From positions 100,017-164,016 of the forward strand of contig NZ_KQ949006.1 of the NCBI RefSeq assembly GCF_001514265.1: a stretch of 64,000 nt of DNA, read 5' to 3'. Each line of letters begins with the position of its first letter. The first letter of the stretch is position 1. Both the position numbers and the translations under genes were made by a program. Below are positions 25,227-33,619 of this stretch, piece after piece. Below the pieces are notes generated by a model. The model made no database searches, was not told where the DNA came from, and worked only from the letters and a program-made list of their open reading frames with translations. Source of the stretch: Streptomyces resistomycificus. GTDB taxonomy: Bacteria > Actinomycetota > Actinomycetes > Streptomycetales > Streptomycetaceae.

Positions 25227-26344
25227 CGATCCCTCCGCGCTGTCGCCGCCAGGTCCGGGAAGTCGGTTACGACCGCGTCGACTCCCAGTCGGTAGTACAG
25301 CGCGTACTCGGCGAACGCGTCCCCGAAATCGTTGGCTCCGCCGCCCCGGCGGAAGTCCGCCGGCAGGAACTGGTTCTCCGCCCGGAAGGTGTACGGCCCG
25401 ATCCGCAGCCCCGCCGCGTGGGCGTCCGCCACCAGAGTGGTCGGGGCCCCGAGCCGTCCGTCCGCGCCGACGGGGACGACCGACGTCCGGTCCGGACCGA
25501 TCCAGTCCGCGTACTCGGCGATCCTCGCCAGCCCCGCGGGCGTCATCATGTCCCGGTACGTCGTCGGATCCCCGCCGGACACCAGGTCGTAGGGTCCGCC
25601 CGTCGTCCCCAGCGCCTGCCACAGCGGCACGCCCGGCCGGGCGGCGGCGACGCGCCTGAGGCTCGTCGGCTCGAAGGACTGCACCACGCACTCGCGGGGG
25701 CCGAGACGGTTGCGGCCGATCAGCCGGACCAGCTCCGGTTCCAGCTCCAGGCCGATCGAGCGGAAGTACGTCGGGTGCTTGGTCTCCGGGAAGGCGGCGA
25801 TCGTCCGGCCGTGTGCCTTCGACAGCCTCCGCGCCAGGTCCACCACCTCCTGGAAGGTGAGGATCTCCTCGCGGCCGTCGAACACGGTGTTGCGGTTGCG
25901 GACCAGGGGGAGGCGTTCCACCGCCCGCAGGGTCTTCAGCTCGGCGAGGGTGAAGTCCTCGGTGAACCAGCCGGTCACCGACCGCCCGTCCACGGTCCTC
26001 GTCGTACGGCGGTCCGCGAACTCCGGGTGCCCGGCCACGTCCGTGGTCTGGGAGATCTCGTTCTCGTGCCGGACCACCAGCACATGGTCCCTGGTCGGCA
26101 CCAGGTCCGGTTCGATCCAGTCGGCGCCCGTCTGGACGCCGTACGTGTACGCGGCCGCGGTGTGCTCGGGGCGCCAGCCGGCCGCGCCGCGATGGCCGAT
26201 GACCAACGGGCGTCTCGCGCCCGGCTCCTCGACCGAGGCGGAGGCGGAGGCCGTGGAGGCGGAGGCGGAGGCGGGGGCGGGTAACCCGGCGGCCGCCGGG
26301 GCGGTGGCGGCCGCGAGCAGCAGGGATCGGCGTTGGAGGTGCAT
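25223..26344 (-). CDS. secreted glycerophosphodiester phosphodiesterase (GDPD)
   Basis: A 373-residue exported GDPD hydrolysing glycerophosphodiesters to sn-glycerol 3-phosphate and an alcohol. The N-terminus has a Tat-like LQRRSLLLAAATAPAAAG signal followed by an Ala-Ser tract (ASASTASASAS), encoded by GAGGCG-type repeats at 26236-26280. The GDPD signature is present: IGHRGAAGWRPEHTAAAY (catalytic His pair region), WIEPDLVPTRDHVLVVRHE (metal ligands, second His), and AFPETKHPTYF. Only 26 bp separate it from the FGGY kinase stop upstream, so it may be the penultimate gene of the long polyol operon. Confidence 0.92.
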   Translation of the reverse strand: MHLQRRSLLLAAATAPAAAGLPAPASASASTASASASVEEPGARRPLVIGHRGAAGWRPEHTAAAYTYGVQTGADWIEPDLVPTRDHVLVVRHENEISQTTDVAGHPEFADRRTTRTVDGRSVTGWFTEDFTLAELKTLRAVERLPLVRNRNTVFDGREEILTFQEVVDLARRLSKAHGRTIAAFPETKHPTYFRSIGLELEPELVRLIGRNRLGPRECVVQSFEPTSLRRVAAARPGVPLWQALGTTGGPYDLVSGGDPTTYRDMMTPAGLARIAEYADWIGPDRTSVVPVGADGRLGAPTTLVADAHAAGLRIGPYTFRAENQFLPADFRRGGGANDFGDAFAEYALYYRLGVDAVVTDFPDLAATARRDR

Positions 26345-26370
26345 ACGACAGCCCTTCTTCGTAGGTGGGT

Positions 26371-27798
26371 TCAGGACCGGGCCCGGGCCCGCGCCTCGTC
26401 CAGCCGGGCCAGGTGCTCCTCGTAGCCCTTCGTGTAGAACGCGGCCCGGCCCGCCTCCGGCTCGACGATCACCGTCGGCCGGGTCCAGGCGGGGGCGTCC
26501 AGCGCCACCCCGTACCGCTCGGCCGCGGCGAGGACCGCGCCCCGGGCACCCACCTCGCCTTCGACGACCCGCAGGGGCCGGCCGAGGACGTCCGCGAGCA
26601 GCCGCATCCAGGCGGGACTTCGGGTGCCGCCGCCGCAGACGGCCAGCGAACCCGTCAGGCCGGCCGCCTCCAGGCAGTGCCGGGCCGCGTAGCCGATGCC
26701 CTCGCAGGTCGCCCGGATCAGGTCGGCCGGGGTCGACTCCAGGGACACCCCGGTGAGTTCGGCGCGCAGGTGCGGCTCGACGAAGGGGGCGCGCTCGCCG
26801 GAGGGCGCGAAGTACGGCAGCACCCGGACCCCGTGCGCACCGGGCGGGGTGCGTGCCAGCAGGTCGTCCACCTCGTCGTGGCGTACGCCGGTCGTCGACA
26901 GGACCCAGTCCAGCGCGGCCGTGCCGACCATCGCGGGCATGGCGCGCAGCCGGTGACCGGGGCGGTCGGTGGAGATGTACAGGCCGGCCGGCTCACCGGT
27001 GAGGTCGAGGCCGGTCGTCGCGACCAGGGCGGCCAGGCAGGTGCCGACGATGAGCAGGCCGTCCCCGGCGGTGGTCACCCCGGCGCCGAGCGCACAGGCC
27101 GGCAGGTCGTAGGGGCCGTTCGCGATCCGGGTGCCGGGCGGCAGGCCCTCCCCCTGTGTCCGGGCCGTCGCGACCGGGTCGCTGACCGGGGCGAGCAGGC
27201 CGCGACGGTGGGTCAGGCCGAGCAGCTCCACGATCCGGTTGTCGTACAGACGTGTCTTCGGGTCGAGGAACGGCATCGACGCGTCCGACACGTCCGTCAC
27301 CGCCCGGGACGCCCCGGTCAGCCGCTGGAAGACCATGTCCTTGCAGGAGACGGCGGCCCGCGCCGCGTCCAGGGACTTCGGGTCGTTGCGGTCCAGCCAG
27401 GCGAGCAGTGGGCCCGGGCAGCCCGGGAACATGGCGCTGCCGGTCCGCCGGAACACCGTCTCGAAGGTGCCGTCGGCCAGCCACTGGTCGAGCAGTTCGT
27501 GGGCCCGCCCGTCCATCCAGGAGGCCGCCGCCCGCACCGGACGGCCCTGCCCGTCCACCAGCCACACCCCGTCGCCCTGCCCGGTGAGGCCGGCCAGCTC
27601 GACCGGCTCCGCCACCCGTGCGGTCAGCTCCTCGAGGACGGCGACGACTGCCCCGTACACCTCCTCCATGTCCTGCTCGACGAAGCCCTCGTGCAGGGCG
27701 AGACCCACCGGGCGGGCCTCGACGGCCAGTTCACGGCCGCCGGCGTCGAAGCCGGCGGCCTTCACCATAGACGTGCCCACGTCGATACCGACGTACAT
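26371..27798 (-). CDS. FGGY-family carbohydrate kinase
   Basis: A 475-residue ATP-dependent sugar/polyol kinase of the actin-like ASKHA fold. GIDVGTSMVKAAGFD is the phosphate-1 motif at the N-terminus, ASWMDGRAHELL a substrate-side motif, GPYDLPACALGAG carries the likely catalytic Asp (near residue 231), and AVCGGGTRSPAWMRLLADVLGRP is the adenosine motif. Closest in look to the xylulose/LsrK/YoaC-type kinases; the exact substrate cannot be told. It follows the 2-hydroxyacid dehydrogenase by 92 bp. The kinase-dehydrogenase pairing recalls yoaC-yoaD of Bacillus subtilis (recollection). Confidence 0.9.
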   Translation of the reverse strand: MYVGIDVGTSMVKAAGFDAGGRELAVEARPVGLALHEGFVEQDMEEVYGAVVAVLEELTARVAEPVELAGLTGQGDGVWLVDGQGRPVRAAASWMDGRAHELLDQWLADGTFETVFRRTGSAMFPGCPGPLLAWLDRNDPKSLDAARAAVSCKDMVFQRLTGASRAVTDVSDASMPFLDPKTRLYDNRIVELLGLTHRRGLLAPVSDPVATARTQGEGLPPGTRIANGPYDLPACALGAGVTTAGDGLLIVGTCLAALVATTGLDLTGEPAGLYISTDRPGHRLRAMPAMVGTAALDWVLSTTGVRHDEVDDLLARTPPGAHGVRVLPYFAPSGERAPFVEPHLRAELTGVSLESTPADLIRATCEGIGYAARHCLEAAGLTGSLAVCGGGTRSPAWMRLLADVLGRPLRVVEGEVGARGAVLAAAERYGVALDAPAWTRPTVIVEPEAGRAAFYTKGYEEHLARLDEARARARS

Positions 27799-27890
27799 GC
27801 CAGTCTCCTCAGCCAGTCGTCGCGGATGCCAGGGGCGGATGTCGGGGAGGGATGTCGGGGGTGGGTGCCCGGCGGACGCCAGGGCGGACG

Positions 27891-28925
27891 TCAGGTCAGG
27901 CAGTGCGCCAGCGGCTCGCCGCGCACCCAGCGGCCCACCTCCGCCGCCGCGATCCTCGCCGCCTTCTCGGCCACGGCCCGGCTCGCCCCGCCGAGGTGCG
28001 GGGTGAGGACCACGCGTTCACCCAGATCCAGCAGTCGTGAGCGGGCCGGCAGCGGCTCCTGCTCGTAGGTGTCCAGCGCCGCCGCCGACAGCCGCCCGCT
28101 CTCCAGCGCGTCGCACAGGGCGGCCTCGTCCAGCAGCGGACCACGGGCCGCGTTCACCACCACCGCGCCGGGCGGCAGCAGGGCGAGTTCACGGGCGCCG
28201 ACCAGGCCGCGGGTCTCGTCGGTGAGCCGGGCGTGCAGGGTGATCACGCGGGACCTGCGCAGGAGTTCGTCGAGGTCGGCCAGGCGCAGGCCGTGGATCT
28301 CGTGGTGGTGCACGTACGGGTCGTACACCATCACCCGCGCCCCGAAGGCGCACAGCACGCGGGCGACCCGGCTGCCCACGGCTCCGTAACCGATCAGCCC
28401 GACGGGCAGGTCCTCCAGTTCCAGACCGCTGTGCTCGTACGTGTAGTACGCGGCCCCCTCCCAACTCCCCTGCCGGGCGAGGAGGTCGTGGGCCTGGGGG
28501 ATGCGGCGCAGGGCCGCCAGCATCAGACCGACGGTGAACTCGGCGGTGGCGGCGGCGTTCCGGCCCGGCGCGTAACAGACCCTCACCTCACGGGACTTGG
28601 CCGCCTCAAGGTTCACGTTGACCGGGCCGCCCCGGCACACGACGACCAGCCGCAGGTCCGGTGCGGCCGCCAGGACGCGCTCGGTGACCGGGCCCATCTG
28701 GGTGACCAGCACCTCCGCCCCGGCCAGCGCCTCGATCAGCGCGTCCTCGGCGTCGCTCGCCTCACTGACCTCCGCCACCGCACCGAACGGCTCCAGAGGC
28801 CAGCCGAGCTTCAGCTCCGTTGTCCGTAGGGGGTGTTCACCGACCTCGTGGGCCACCGCCCGGGCGATCAGATCCGGCAGGACGAAGTGGTCGCCGGCGG
28901 CCACCACACGCAGGGTCTCGCTCAT
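27891..28925 (-). CDS. NAD-dependent D-2-hydroxyacid dehydrogenase
   Basis: A 344-residue SerA/PdxB-like dehydrogenase. The NAD motif is VGLIGYGAVGSRVARVL with the acidic VYDPY after it; the catalytic Arg is in NAARGPLLDE, the Glu in YEQEPL and the His in TPHLGGAS. The ATG overlaps the stop of the upstream ABC ATPase gene (ATGA), indicating translational coupling. In this operon it could oxidise a sugar acid or its phosphate. The substrate-facing N-terminal part (HFVLPDLIARAV) is not diagnostic. Confidence 0.9.
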   Translation of the reverse strand: MSETLRVVAAGDHFVLPDLIARAVAHEVGEHPLRTTELKLGWPLEPFGAVAEVSEASDAEDALIEALAGAEVLVTQMGPVTERVLAAAPDLRLVVVCRGGPVNVNLEAAKSREVRVCYAPGRNAAATAEFTVGLMLAALRRIPQAHDLLARQGSWEGAAYYTYEHSGLELEDLPVGLIGYGAVGSRVARVLCAFGARVMVYDPYVHHHEIHGLRLADLDELLRRSRVITLHARLTDETRGLVGARELALLPPGAVVVNAARGPLLDEAALCDALESGRLSAAALDTYEQEPLPARSRLLDLGERVVLTPHLGGASRAVAEKAARIAAAEVGRWVRGEPLAHCLT

Positions 28926-29998
28926 CGGAGGGCGTCTCCCGTCTCGGCGTCGAACACATGGGTGAGCTGGGCGTCCGCGGTGACATGGACCCGCTCGTCG
29001 TGCGCGAGCCGTGTCTCCGGGCCGGTGAGGACGACGAGCGGGCGCTCGATGCCGCCGAGGGCGAGGGTGGCGATGCCCGACTCCAGGAGGGGCTCGTGGG
29101 CGACCACGCGGGCGGACAGGCCCTCGGGGGACAGGCACAGGTCCTCCGGACGGATCCCGACCACCACCTCACGGCCCGCCGCCACCGGCACCGGCAGGGC
29201 GATCCGCGCCGCGTCCGAGAGCCGGGCGTGCCCCTCGCCGTCCGCGACGCCGGGCAGCAGGTTGATCGGGGGTTCGCCGACGAAGTCCGCGACGAAGAGG
29301 TTGGCCGGACTGTCGTAGATCTCGTAGGGCGTCCCGAGCTGCTGGATGACACCGTCCTTCATCACGGCGATCCGGTCGGCGAGGGAGAGTGCCTCCTCCT
29401 GGTCGTGCGTCACCAGGATCGTCGTATGGCCCAGGTCCTTCTGGATCCGCTTGAGTTCACGGCGGGTCGTGTCGCGCTGGGCCGCGTCGAGGTGGGACAG
29501 CGGCTCGTCCAGGAGCAGCACGTCCGGCTCGCGGATCAGGGCCCGGGCCAGCGAGACGCGTTGCTTCTGGCCGCTGGACAGGCCGGCCGGGCGGGCGTCG
29601 AGGAGACCGGTGAGGCCGACCCGCTCGGCGATGTCGGCGACCTTGCGCTCGACGTCCTTGCGGGCTGCGCGCCCCCGGGCCCGAAGCCCGAACGCGAGGT
29701 TCCCGGCCACCGTCAGCGGCGGGTACAGCGCGTAGTTCTCGAACGCCACCCCGATGTTGCGCTGTTGCGCGGGCCTGCCGACCAGCGACGACCCGGCCAC
29801 CAGGATGTCCCCGCCGGTCACCGTCTCCAGGCCGGCGATCATCCGCAGGGTGGTGGACTTGCCGCAGCCCGACGGGCCGAGGAGGCCCAGCAGCTCGCCC
29901 GAGCGCAGCGCGAGGTCGAGCCCGCGCACCGCCTCCACCGCGGGGCGGCCCCGCGCGCGGTAGGTCTTGCGCAGATCACGTAGCTCCAGCTCGGTCAT
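28922..29998 (-). CDS. ABC transporter ATP-binding protein (MalK/UgpC-like), first of two
   Basis: A 358-residue CUT1-type ATPase. Walker A LLGPSGCGKSTTL, signature LSSGQKQRVSLARAL (LSSGQ instead of LSGGQ), Walker B VLLLDEPLSHLD, switch His in LVTHDQEEAL, and a C-terminal TOBE/OB regulatory domain. The Q-loop region is FENYALYPPLTV, where Glu replaces Gln, a feature of the glycerol-type GlpS/GlpT ATPases as I recall. It overlaps the DeoR gene by 23 bp and the next gene by 4 bp. The two non-identical ATPases of this operon probably form a heterodimer serving one permease pair. Confidence 0.92.
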   Translation of the reverse strand: MTELELRDLRKTYRARGRPAVEAVRGLDLALRSGELLGLLGPSGCGKSTTLRMIAGLETVTGGDILVAGSSLVGRPAQQRNIGVAFENYALYPPLTVAGNLAFGLRARGRAARKDVERKVADIAERVGLTGLLDARPAGLSSGQKQRVSLARALIREPDVLLLDEPLSHLDAAQRDTTRRELKRIQKDLGHTTILVTHDQEEALSLADRIAVMKDGVIQQLGTPYEIYDSPANLFVADFVGEPPINLLPGVADGEGHARLSDAARIALPVPVAAGREVVVGIRPEDLCLSPEGLSARVVAHEPLLESGIATLALGGIERPLVVLTGPETRLAHDERVHVTADAQLTHVFDAETGDALR

Positions 29999-30818
29999 GG
30001 CGGCCCTCCGTGGCACACACCTCGTAACGGACCTTGTGCTCGTCCAGGTCACGCAGGGCGTCCGCGGACGCCCCGTCGTCGACCAGGACCAGGTCGAAGC
30101 GGGACAGCGGGACGACCCGGTGCAGGGCGGTCCGGGCGAGCTTCGAGTGGTCGATCAGCAGGACGTTGCGGGCGGCCGCGTCGAGCATCGCCCGCTTCAC
30201 GGACACGATGTGCTGCTCCTGGTGGTAGGCGTACCCCCCGTGCACCGCGGACGTCGAGGCGAAGCAGACGTCCACCCGCAGCGACTGCACCGCCTCCACG
30301 CAGGACACCCCGAGGAACGACGAGTGCAGCGGGTCGTAGTCCCCGCCCAGGGCCATCAGATGGATGCCCCGCTGGTCGGAGAGCAGGTTGATCGCCTCCA
30401 GGAAGTTGGTGACGACCGTGAGGGGGGTGATCTCGCCCAGCCGCAGCCTGCGGGCTATCTCCAGGGTGGAGGTGGAGTCGTCGAGCATCACCGCCATGCC
30501 GGGTTCCACGAGCCGGAGCGCGTGCTCGGCCACCGCGGCCTTCTCCCGCCGCATGGTCTTCAGCCGGTACTGCACGTTCGACTCGAACACCCCGGACGGC
30601 TGGGCGGTCACCCCGCCCCTGAACTTGCGCACGACACCCTGCCGTTCGAGCTCGTCGAGGTCGCGGTGGATGGTCATCAGGCTCACCCCGAAGTGCTCGG
30701 CGAGGTCGGCGGCGGTCGCCGATCCGTCGGCCAGGACCCGCTCGGCCATCGCGGCCTGCCGGGCCGCCGGCCCCTGCTGGGCGCTGCCGCTCGTGCTGCT
30801 GTGGTTGCTGCTGCTCAT
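29976..30818 (-). CDS. DeoR-family transcriptional repressor
   Basis: A 280-residue regulator. The N-terminal DeoR helix-turn-helix is intact (SATAADLAEHFGVSLMTIHRDLDELERQGVVRKFRGGV, split), followed by the DeoR sugar-phosphate sensor domain of the isomerase fold (MLDDSTSTLEIARRL, TVVTNFLEAI, MALGGDY). Such repressors release DNA when a phosphorylated sugar intermediate accumulates, here most likely the product of one of the two FGGY kinases. It lies inside the operon, its ATG overlapping the previous stop (ATGA). Confidence 0.9.
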   Translation of the reverse strand: MSSSNHSSTSGSAQQGPAARQAAMAERVLADGSATAADLAEHFGVSLMTIHRDLDELERQGVVRKFRGGVTAQPSGVFESNVQYRLKTMRREKAAVAEHALRLVEPGMAVMLDDSTSTLEIARRLRLGEITPLTVVTNFLEAINLLSDQRGIHLMALGGDYDPLHSSFLGVSCVEAVQSLRVDVCFASTSAVHGGYAYHQEQHIVSVKRAMLDAAARNVLLIDHSKLARTALHRVVPLSRFDLVLVDDGASADALRDLDEHKVRYEVCATEGRHDRAGAT

Positions 30819-31906
30819 CGCGCGCTCTTCCCGATCCGTCGTCCTGGGCGCCCTGGCCGGTCGGCCTCGAACAGCAGCAGGTTCTCAGGCCGGACCGTCA
30901 GCCGTACCGGATCGTCGGCGCGAAGACCGGACGCGTCGCCGCGCGGGACGATCAGCGACACCTGCTGCCCGCCGAGCCGGACGGTCACCTCCACCGACCG
31001 GCCGAGGACCTCGGTGACGTAGACGGTGCCGGTGAGCGCGTGGCCGGGCCCGCCCAGCCCCAGGTCCCGCGGGCGCACGCCGAGCAGGACCTCGGTGTCC
31101 TCCCGCACCGGCGCCCCGACCGGCACCTCGAGCGACCCGTCCGCCGACCGGAAGACCCCGCCGGCCGCGACGACCCCCGGCAGCAGGTTGATCCGCGGCC
31201 GCCCGAAGGCCCGGGCGACCTCCGTGTCGCGGGGCCGGTACCAGATCTCCTCCCGCGTCCCCGTCTGCACGATCCGCCCGTCCCGGATCACGCCGATCCG
31301 GTCGCCGAGCGCCAGCGCCTCGACCGAGTCGTGCGTGACGTACAGGGTGGTCGTGCGCCGGACCGCCCCGAGCGCCTTCAGCTCGGCCCGCATCTGCTGA
31401 CGCAGCTTGGCGTCCAGATGGGACAGCGGCTCGTCCAGCAGGAAGGCGCGGGCCGGACGGACCAGGACCCGGCCGAGGGCGACGCGCTGGCGCTGGCCGT
31501 TGGACAGCCGGCCCACCGGACGGTCCAGCAGGGCGCCGATGCCGAGGAGTTCGGCGACCTCGGTGATCCGGGCGCGGGCCTCGGCGGCGGGCAGCCGGTG
31601 CCGGGGCGAGCGCAGCGGAGAGGCGAGGTTGTCGTAGGCCGAGCGGTGCGGGTAGAGGGCGTAGCTCTCGAAGCACATGGCCACGCCCCGGTCGTAGGGC
31701 TCGACGGTGCTCATGTCCTCGCCGTCGATCTCGACCGTGCCGGAGTCGGGGCGTTCGAGGCCGGCGACGGTCTTCAGCGTGGTGGTCTTGCCTGCGCCGG
31801 ACGGGCCGAGCAGGCAGAAGAACTCGCCTTCGCCGACGTCCAGGTCGAGGCCGTCCAGGGCGGTGGCCCTGCCGTACGTCTTGTGGACGCCCGTCAGCCG
31901 GATCAC
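30815..31906 (-). CDS. ABC transporter ATP-binding protein, second of two
   Basis: A 363-residue CUT1-type ATPase. Walker A LLGPSGAGKTTTLKTV, signature LSNGQRQRVALGRVL (LSNGQ), Walker B AFLLDEPLSHLD, switch His in YVTHDSVEAL, plus a C-terminal regulatory domain. As in the partner ATPase, the Q-loop Gln is replaced (CFESYALYPHRS), which is noteworthy and shared by both. GTG start in a GTGA overlap with the permease stop; stop in an ATGA overlap with the DeoR start. Confidence 0.92.
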   Translation of the reverse strand: MIRLTGVHKTYGRATALDGLDLDVGEGEFFCLLGPSGAGKTTTLKTVAGLERPDSGTVEIDGEDMSTVEPYDRGVAMCFESYALYPHRSAYDNLASPLRSPRHRLPAAEARARITEVAELLGIGALLDRPVGRLSNGQRQRVALGRVLVRPARAFLLDEPLSHLDAKLRQQMRAELKALGAVRRTTTLYVTHDSVEALALGDRIGVIRDGRIVQTGTREEIWYRPRDTEVARAFGRPRINLLPGVVAAGGVFRSADGSLEVPVGAPVREDTEVLLGVRPRDLGLGGPGHALTGTVYVTEVLGRSVEVTVRLGGQQVSLIVPRGDASGLRADDPVRLTVRPENLLLFEADRPGRPGRRIGKSAR

Positions 31907-32733
31907 GACTTCACCGCCCCGAACGACAGCCCCCGCACCAGATACCGCTGGATGGTCAGCGCGAGCAGCAGCGGCGGCACGACGGACACCAGCGCGGCCG
32001 CGGCCGTGAGGTTGTACTTGGGCCGGTCGCCGCCGAGGAAGGACAGCGCGCCCACGGTCACCGTCTGGGCCTCGTTGGAGGTGAGGATCAGCGGGAAGAC
32101 GAAGTTGTTCCAGGCGAAGATGAAGGCGAGCAGCGACACGGCCGCGACGCCCGGCTTGACCAGCGGGAGCGCCACCCGGAAGAACGCCTGTCTGCGCGTG
32201 TAGCCGTCCAGCAGCGCGGCCTGCTCCAGCTCCGGCGTCAGATCCGCGAAGTAGGACCGCATGATCCACACGATCAGGGGCAGCGTGACGAGCTGGAGCA
32301 CCCAGACCATGCCGACGTACGTGTCGAAGAGGCCGAGCTTCTGGTACAGCACGAACAGCGGGATGATCACGGTGAGTTCGGGCGCGAAGCGGAACGACAG
32401 CAGCGTGAACATCAGGTTCTCGGAGCCCCTGAACCGCCACCGCGCCGACGCGTACGCCGCGGGCAGCCCCACGACGAGCGACAGCGCCACCGCGCCCACC
32501 GACACGACCAGGCTGTTGACGAAGAAGCGGACGAACGGGATGCCCTCGCTGTCCCCGAGGACCGTCCGGTAGCCGTCGAGGGTCGGGGAGAAGGAGAAGT
32601 ACGTGCTGAAGAGCTGGTCGGCCGGCTTCAGGGACAGGATCACCATCCAGGCGATCGGGAACAGGGCGAAAACGAAGTAGAGGATCAGGGCGAGGTCGGC
32701 CAGCACGCCCGACAGGCGTTTTCCCGTGCTCAT
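31903..32733 (-). CDS. carbohydrate ABC transporter permease (MalG-type)
   Basis: A 276-residue inner-membrane permease with six hydrophobic segments. The EAA loop is present as PELEQAALLDGYTRRQAFFRVALPL (EQAALLDG). N-terminal helix LALILYFVFALFPIAWMVILS is typical of MalG/UgpE/GlpQ-type subunits. Start overlaps the stop of the partner permease (ATGA). Confidence 0.92.
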   Translation of the reverse strand: MSTGKRLSGVLADLALILYFVFALFPIAWMVILSLKPADQLFSTYFSFSPTLDGYRTVLGDSEGIPFVRFFVNSLVVSVGAVALSLVVGLPAAYASARWRFRGSENLMFTLLSFRFAPELTVIIPLFVLYQKLGLFDTYVGMVWVLQLVTLPLIVWIMRSYFADLTPELEQAALLDGYTRRQAFFRVALPLVKPGVAAVSLLAFIFAWNNFVFPLILTSNEAQTVTVGALSFLGGDRPKYNLTAAAALVSVVPPLLLALTIQRYLVRGLSFGAVKS

Positions 32734-33614
32734 CTGGTCACCTCCGCGGCCCGCCGCTGGATCTTCCCCAGATGCCGCACCAGCACCATCGCGGCGAGGT
32801 ACACCACGGCCCACAGCACGATCGTGTAGCTGATCCCGAAGGAGTAGCGCTGGAAGCGGATGGCCTCCAGGTAGGCGCGGATCTGCAGCACGACCGTGGA
32901 GTCGCCGGGCCCGCCCTCGGTGAGGGCGTAGATGATGTCGAACACCTTCAGCGAGTCCATGAACCGGAAGATCACCGCCACCAGCACGTACGGCCACAGC
33001 ATCGGCAGGGTCAGTCGGCGGAACGTGTACCACCAGCCCGCCCCGTCGACCGCCGCCGCCTCGAACGGCGAGGTGGGCAGCGACCGCAGCCCGGCGAGCG
33101 CGAGGATCGCCACGAACGGCGTGTACACCCACACGTCGACGGCGATCGACGAGAGCAGCGCGCCGGTCGGGGTGTCCGTCCACTGCACACCGCCGAGCCC
33201 GACCGGTTCCAGGAGGTGGTTGACGACCCCCACGGACGGCTGCAGCATCAGTTTCCAGATGATCGCCGCGATCACCGGGGCGATCATCAGCGGCAGGATC
33301 AGGATCTTCTCCAGGATCCGCCCGACCACCGAGGAGCGGTGCAGCAGCAGGGCGACGGCGACCCCGAGCACGGTCTCGACGGCGGCGGCACCGACCGCGT
33401 ACAGCACGGTCACCCACGCCGAGTTCCAGAACGCCTCCTGGGTGAAGACCGTCCGGTAGTTCTCGAAGCCCACCATGTCGGGCTGCGGCTTGCTCGCCGA
33501 GAAGTCGAACAGCGTGTAGTACAGCCCGAGTCCGAAGGGATAGAGGATTCCGCAGGTGAGCAGGAGCGCCGGGACGATGAGCACGTACGGGCGCAGGGCG
33601 AGCCGCAGACCCAT
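32730..33614 (-). CDS. carbohydrate ABC transporter permease (MalF-type)
   Basis: A 294-residue permease with six membrane segments and the EAA motif in FEAAAVDGAGWWYTFRRLTLP. It pairs with the MalG-type permease whose start overlaps its stop. The ATG is 5 bases after the solute-binding protein stop, so the whole transporter is one compact unit. Confidence 0.92.
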   Translation of the reverse strand: MGLRLALRPYVLIVPALLLTCGILYPFGLGLYYTLFDFSASKPQPDMVGFENYRTVFTQEAFWNSAWVTVLYAVGAAAVETVLGVAVALLLHRSSVVGRILEKILILPLMIAPVIAAIIWKLMLQPSVGVVNHLLEPVGLGGVQWTDTPTGALLSSIAVDVWVYTPFVAILALAGLRSLPTSPFEAAAVDGAGWWYTFRRLTLPMLWPYVLVAVIFRFMDSLKVFDIIYALTEGGPGDSTVVLQIRAYLEAIRFQRYSFGISYTIVLWAVVYLAAMVLVRHLGKIQRRAAEVTR

Positions 33615-33619
33615 CGCGC

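Noticed and set aside
26236..26280. GAGGCG-type hexamer repeats in the GDPD gene as a mobile or regulatory repeat
   Set aside because: They encode the Ala-Ser tract after the signal peptide and are imperfect; an ordinary low-complexity linker.
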